Source: Kerstersia gyiorum (GTDB lineage Bacteria > Pseudomonadota > Gammaproteobacteria > Burkholderiales > Burkholderiaceae_B). From it: a DNA stretch of 64,000 nucleotides. The notes under the pieces were generated by a model. It searched no databases and had not been told where the DNA came from. It was given only the letters and a program-made list of their open reading frames with translations. The translations under genes were made by a program, and so were the position numbers. Positions 63,901 through 64,000 of the stretch are shown piece by piece. Positions within the stretch are counted from its first letter, which is position 1. The number at the start of each line of letters is the position of its first letter. The DNA lies in contig NZ_SGWZ01000005.1 of assembly GCF_004216755.1 (NCBI RefSeq), positions 1 through 64,000 on the forward strand, given 5' to 3'.

Positions 63901-64000
63901 GCTGGCAACCAACGAATCGGCAGTGCTGGAGCTGACGGACGAAACGCTGAAAAAAATCGCTCATGAACTGACCGAAAACCTGCGTAAGAACATCACCGTG
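60935..64000 (+). CDS. hsdR: Type I restriction enzyme endonuclease/translocase subunit (partial, runs off window)
   Basis: Open for at least 1022 codons from the ATG at 60935 to the window end with no stop. N-terminal nuclease motif PDIVLFVNGLPLVLMELKN (PD-ExK, near residues 138-155), then the SF2 motor with Walker A HTQGSGKS near 300 and DEAH box VVIADEAHRTQYGF near 407, and a later TGTPVSSTDRDT motif. Cleaves unmodified DNA after translocation as HsdR2M2S. The start overlaps the hsdS stop by 4 nt. Confidence 0.95.
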   Translation, partial: MTEDQLEQEALGWLAKTGYTLRSGPDIAHDGADPQRSGYTQVILSARLQAAMTKLNPGIPAAALDDAIQQVEHLDTPVQLVANRAFHKLLVNGVPVQYQKDGETRGDLVRLVDWSNPQNNEFWAVSQFTIKGPHHTRRPDIVLFVNGLPLVLMELKNSVNENADIWKAYDQIQTYKAQVPDIFDYNEILVISDGSEARFGSLSANSERFMQWRTIDGVTLDPLGQFNELETLIRGLLAPHYLLDYLRYFVLFEDDGKLIKKIAGYHQFHAVRFAIEEVVRASRPDAQHEKRGKGGVVWHTQGSGKSITMTCFAARVMQEPALQNPTIVVITDRNDLDGQLFGVFSLSQDLLREQPVQATTRQQLRALLSNRPSGGIVFATIQKFMPGEDEDIFPELSDRSNIVVIADEAHRTQYGFEAKLKTRKRNADRPSAYHLTPDGVPSSALAVEFSGAEYQTKYQAGYAQHLRDALPNATFVAFTGTPVSSTDRDTRSVFGDYIHIYDMQQAKEDGATVAILYESRLAKLKLREADLEAIDEEVDELAEDEEENTQARLKSKWAALEKVVGAEPRIASVAADLVDHFEERNKAQDGKAMVVGMSRDICVHLYNEIVKLRPDWHDDDPEKGAIKVIMTGSASDKALLQPHIYSSQVKKRLEKRFKDPADPLKMVIVRDMWLTGFDAPCVHTMYIDKPMKGHNLMQAIARVNRVFRDKQGGLVVDYIGIGNELKAAMKEYTASNGRGKPTVDAHEALAVMLEKLDVLRAMLHGYDYSGFKTGGHKTLAGAANHILSLRPPSGQKDGKLDCKKRFADAALALSKAFSLCCTLDEAKALRDEVAFMQAVKVILTKRDISTQKKTDEQREVAIRQIISQAVVSEHVVDIFDAVGLEKPNIGLLDDEFLAQVRNLPERNLAVELLERLLEGEIKSKFASNIVQQKKFSELLSGVITRYQNRSIETAQVMEELVEMAKKFREAAGRGEELGLSEDEIRFYDALATNESAVLELTDETLKKIAHELTENLRKNITV

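Overview
The window is about 64 kb of GC-rich chromosome from a betaproteobacterium, most likely Burkholderiales/Alcaligenaceae (Bordetella-Achromobacter-like). This placement rests on the rRNA leader, protein character and gene neighbourhoods, not on a database search. About 48.7 kb of housekeeping and metabolic DNA is followed by a mobile island that runs off the right edge.

Left edge (1-1284): the first bases of a minus-strand 16S rRNA gene, its leader with a boxA antiterminator, and three tandem sigma70-type promoters. Then comes a minus-strand fatty-acid degradation region (1285-14861). One operon is fadL, a dehydrogenase/hydratase of FadN-type domain order, a thiolase, a DUF4442 hotdog protein and fadD. 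A second is a TetR regulator, fadE, fadI and fadJ. A perfect CAAAC-N4-GTTTG palindrome of the PsrA type lies just upstream of the regulator.

14.9-21.8 kb holds a LysE exporter, a YggS protein, a glutathione S-transferase, a glutathione peroxidase and GltS on the minus strand, then an MmgE/PrpD protein and a ComA-like protein on the plus strand, separated by nine tandem GGCTAC units. 21.9-29.1 kb is a sulfate uptake and activation operon (sbp-cysT-cysW-cysA-cysH-cysD-cysN), in which the reductase has the FeS-cluster cysteines of an APS reductase. frmR-frmA (formaldehyde detoxification) follows, with a TACT-C7-AGTA operator over its -10 box. Next come a CsgG/DUF4810/DUF799 lipoprotein trio, ilvD, an EamA transporter, tRNA-Pro(CGG), ispB, a large HD-GYP receptor, trmB, thiS, ffh, a CcsA-like protein, a PP0621-family protein, crcB, htpG with a sigma32 promoter, and an NCS2 permease.

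From tRNA-Leu(CAA) at 48647-48731 to the right edge lies an integrative mobilizable element. It has a tyrosine integrase beside the tRNA 3' end, a DUF4238 gene, a second tRNA-Leu(CAA) on the opposite strand interrupted by a 230-nt group I intron, an unknown 322-aa gene, a HTH protein and a winged-helix (possible replication) protein. Two DnaA boxes, two ATTGGTATCCC repeats and an AT-rich palindrome follow. Then comes an RP4/IncP-like mobilization module (traK-like, direct repeats, oriT, traJ-like, MOBP relaxase with Y22/S74/H116/H118), a Fic protein and a type I restriction-modification locus (hsdM-hsdS-hsdR) cut by the window end. No type IV secretion genes and no right attachment site are seen inside the window.
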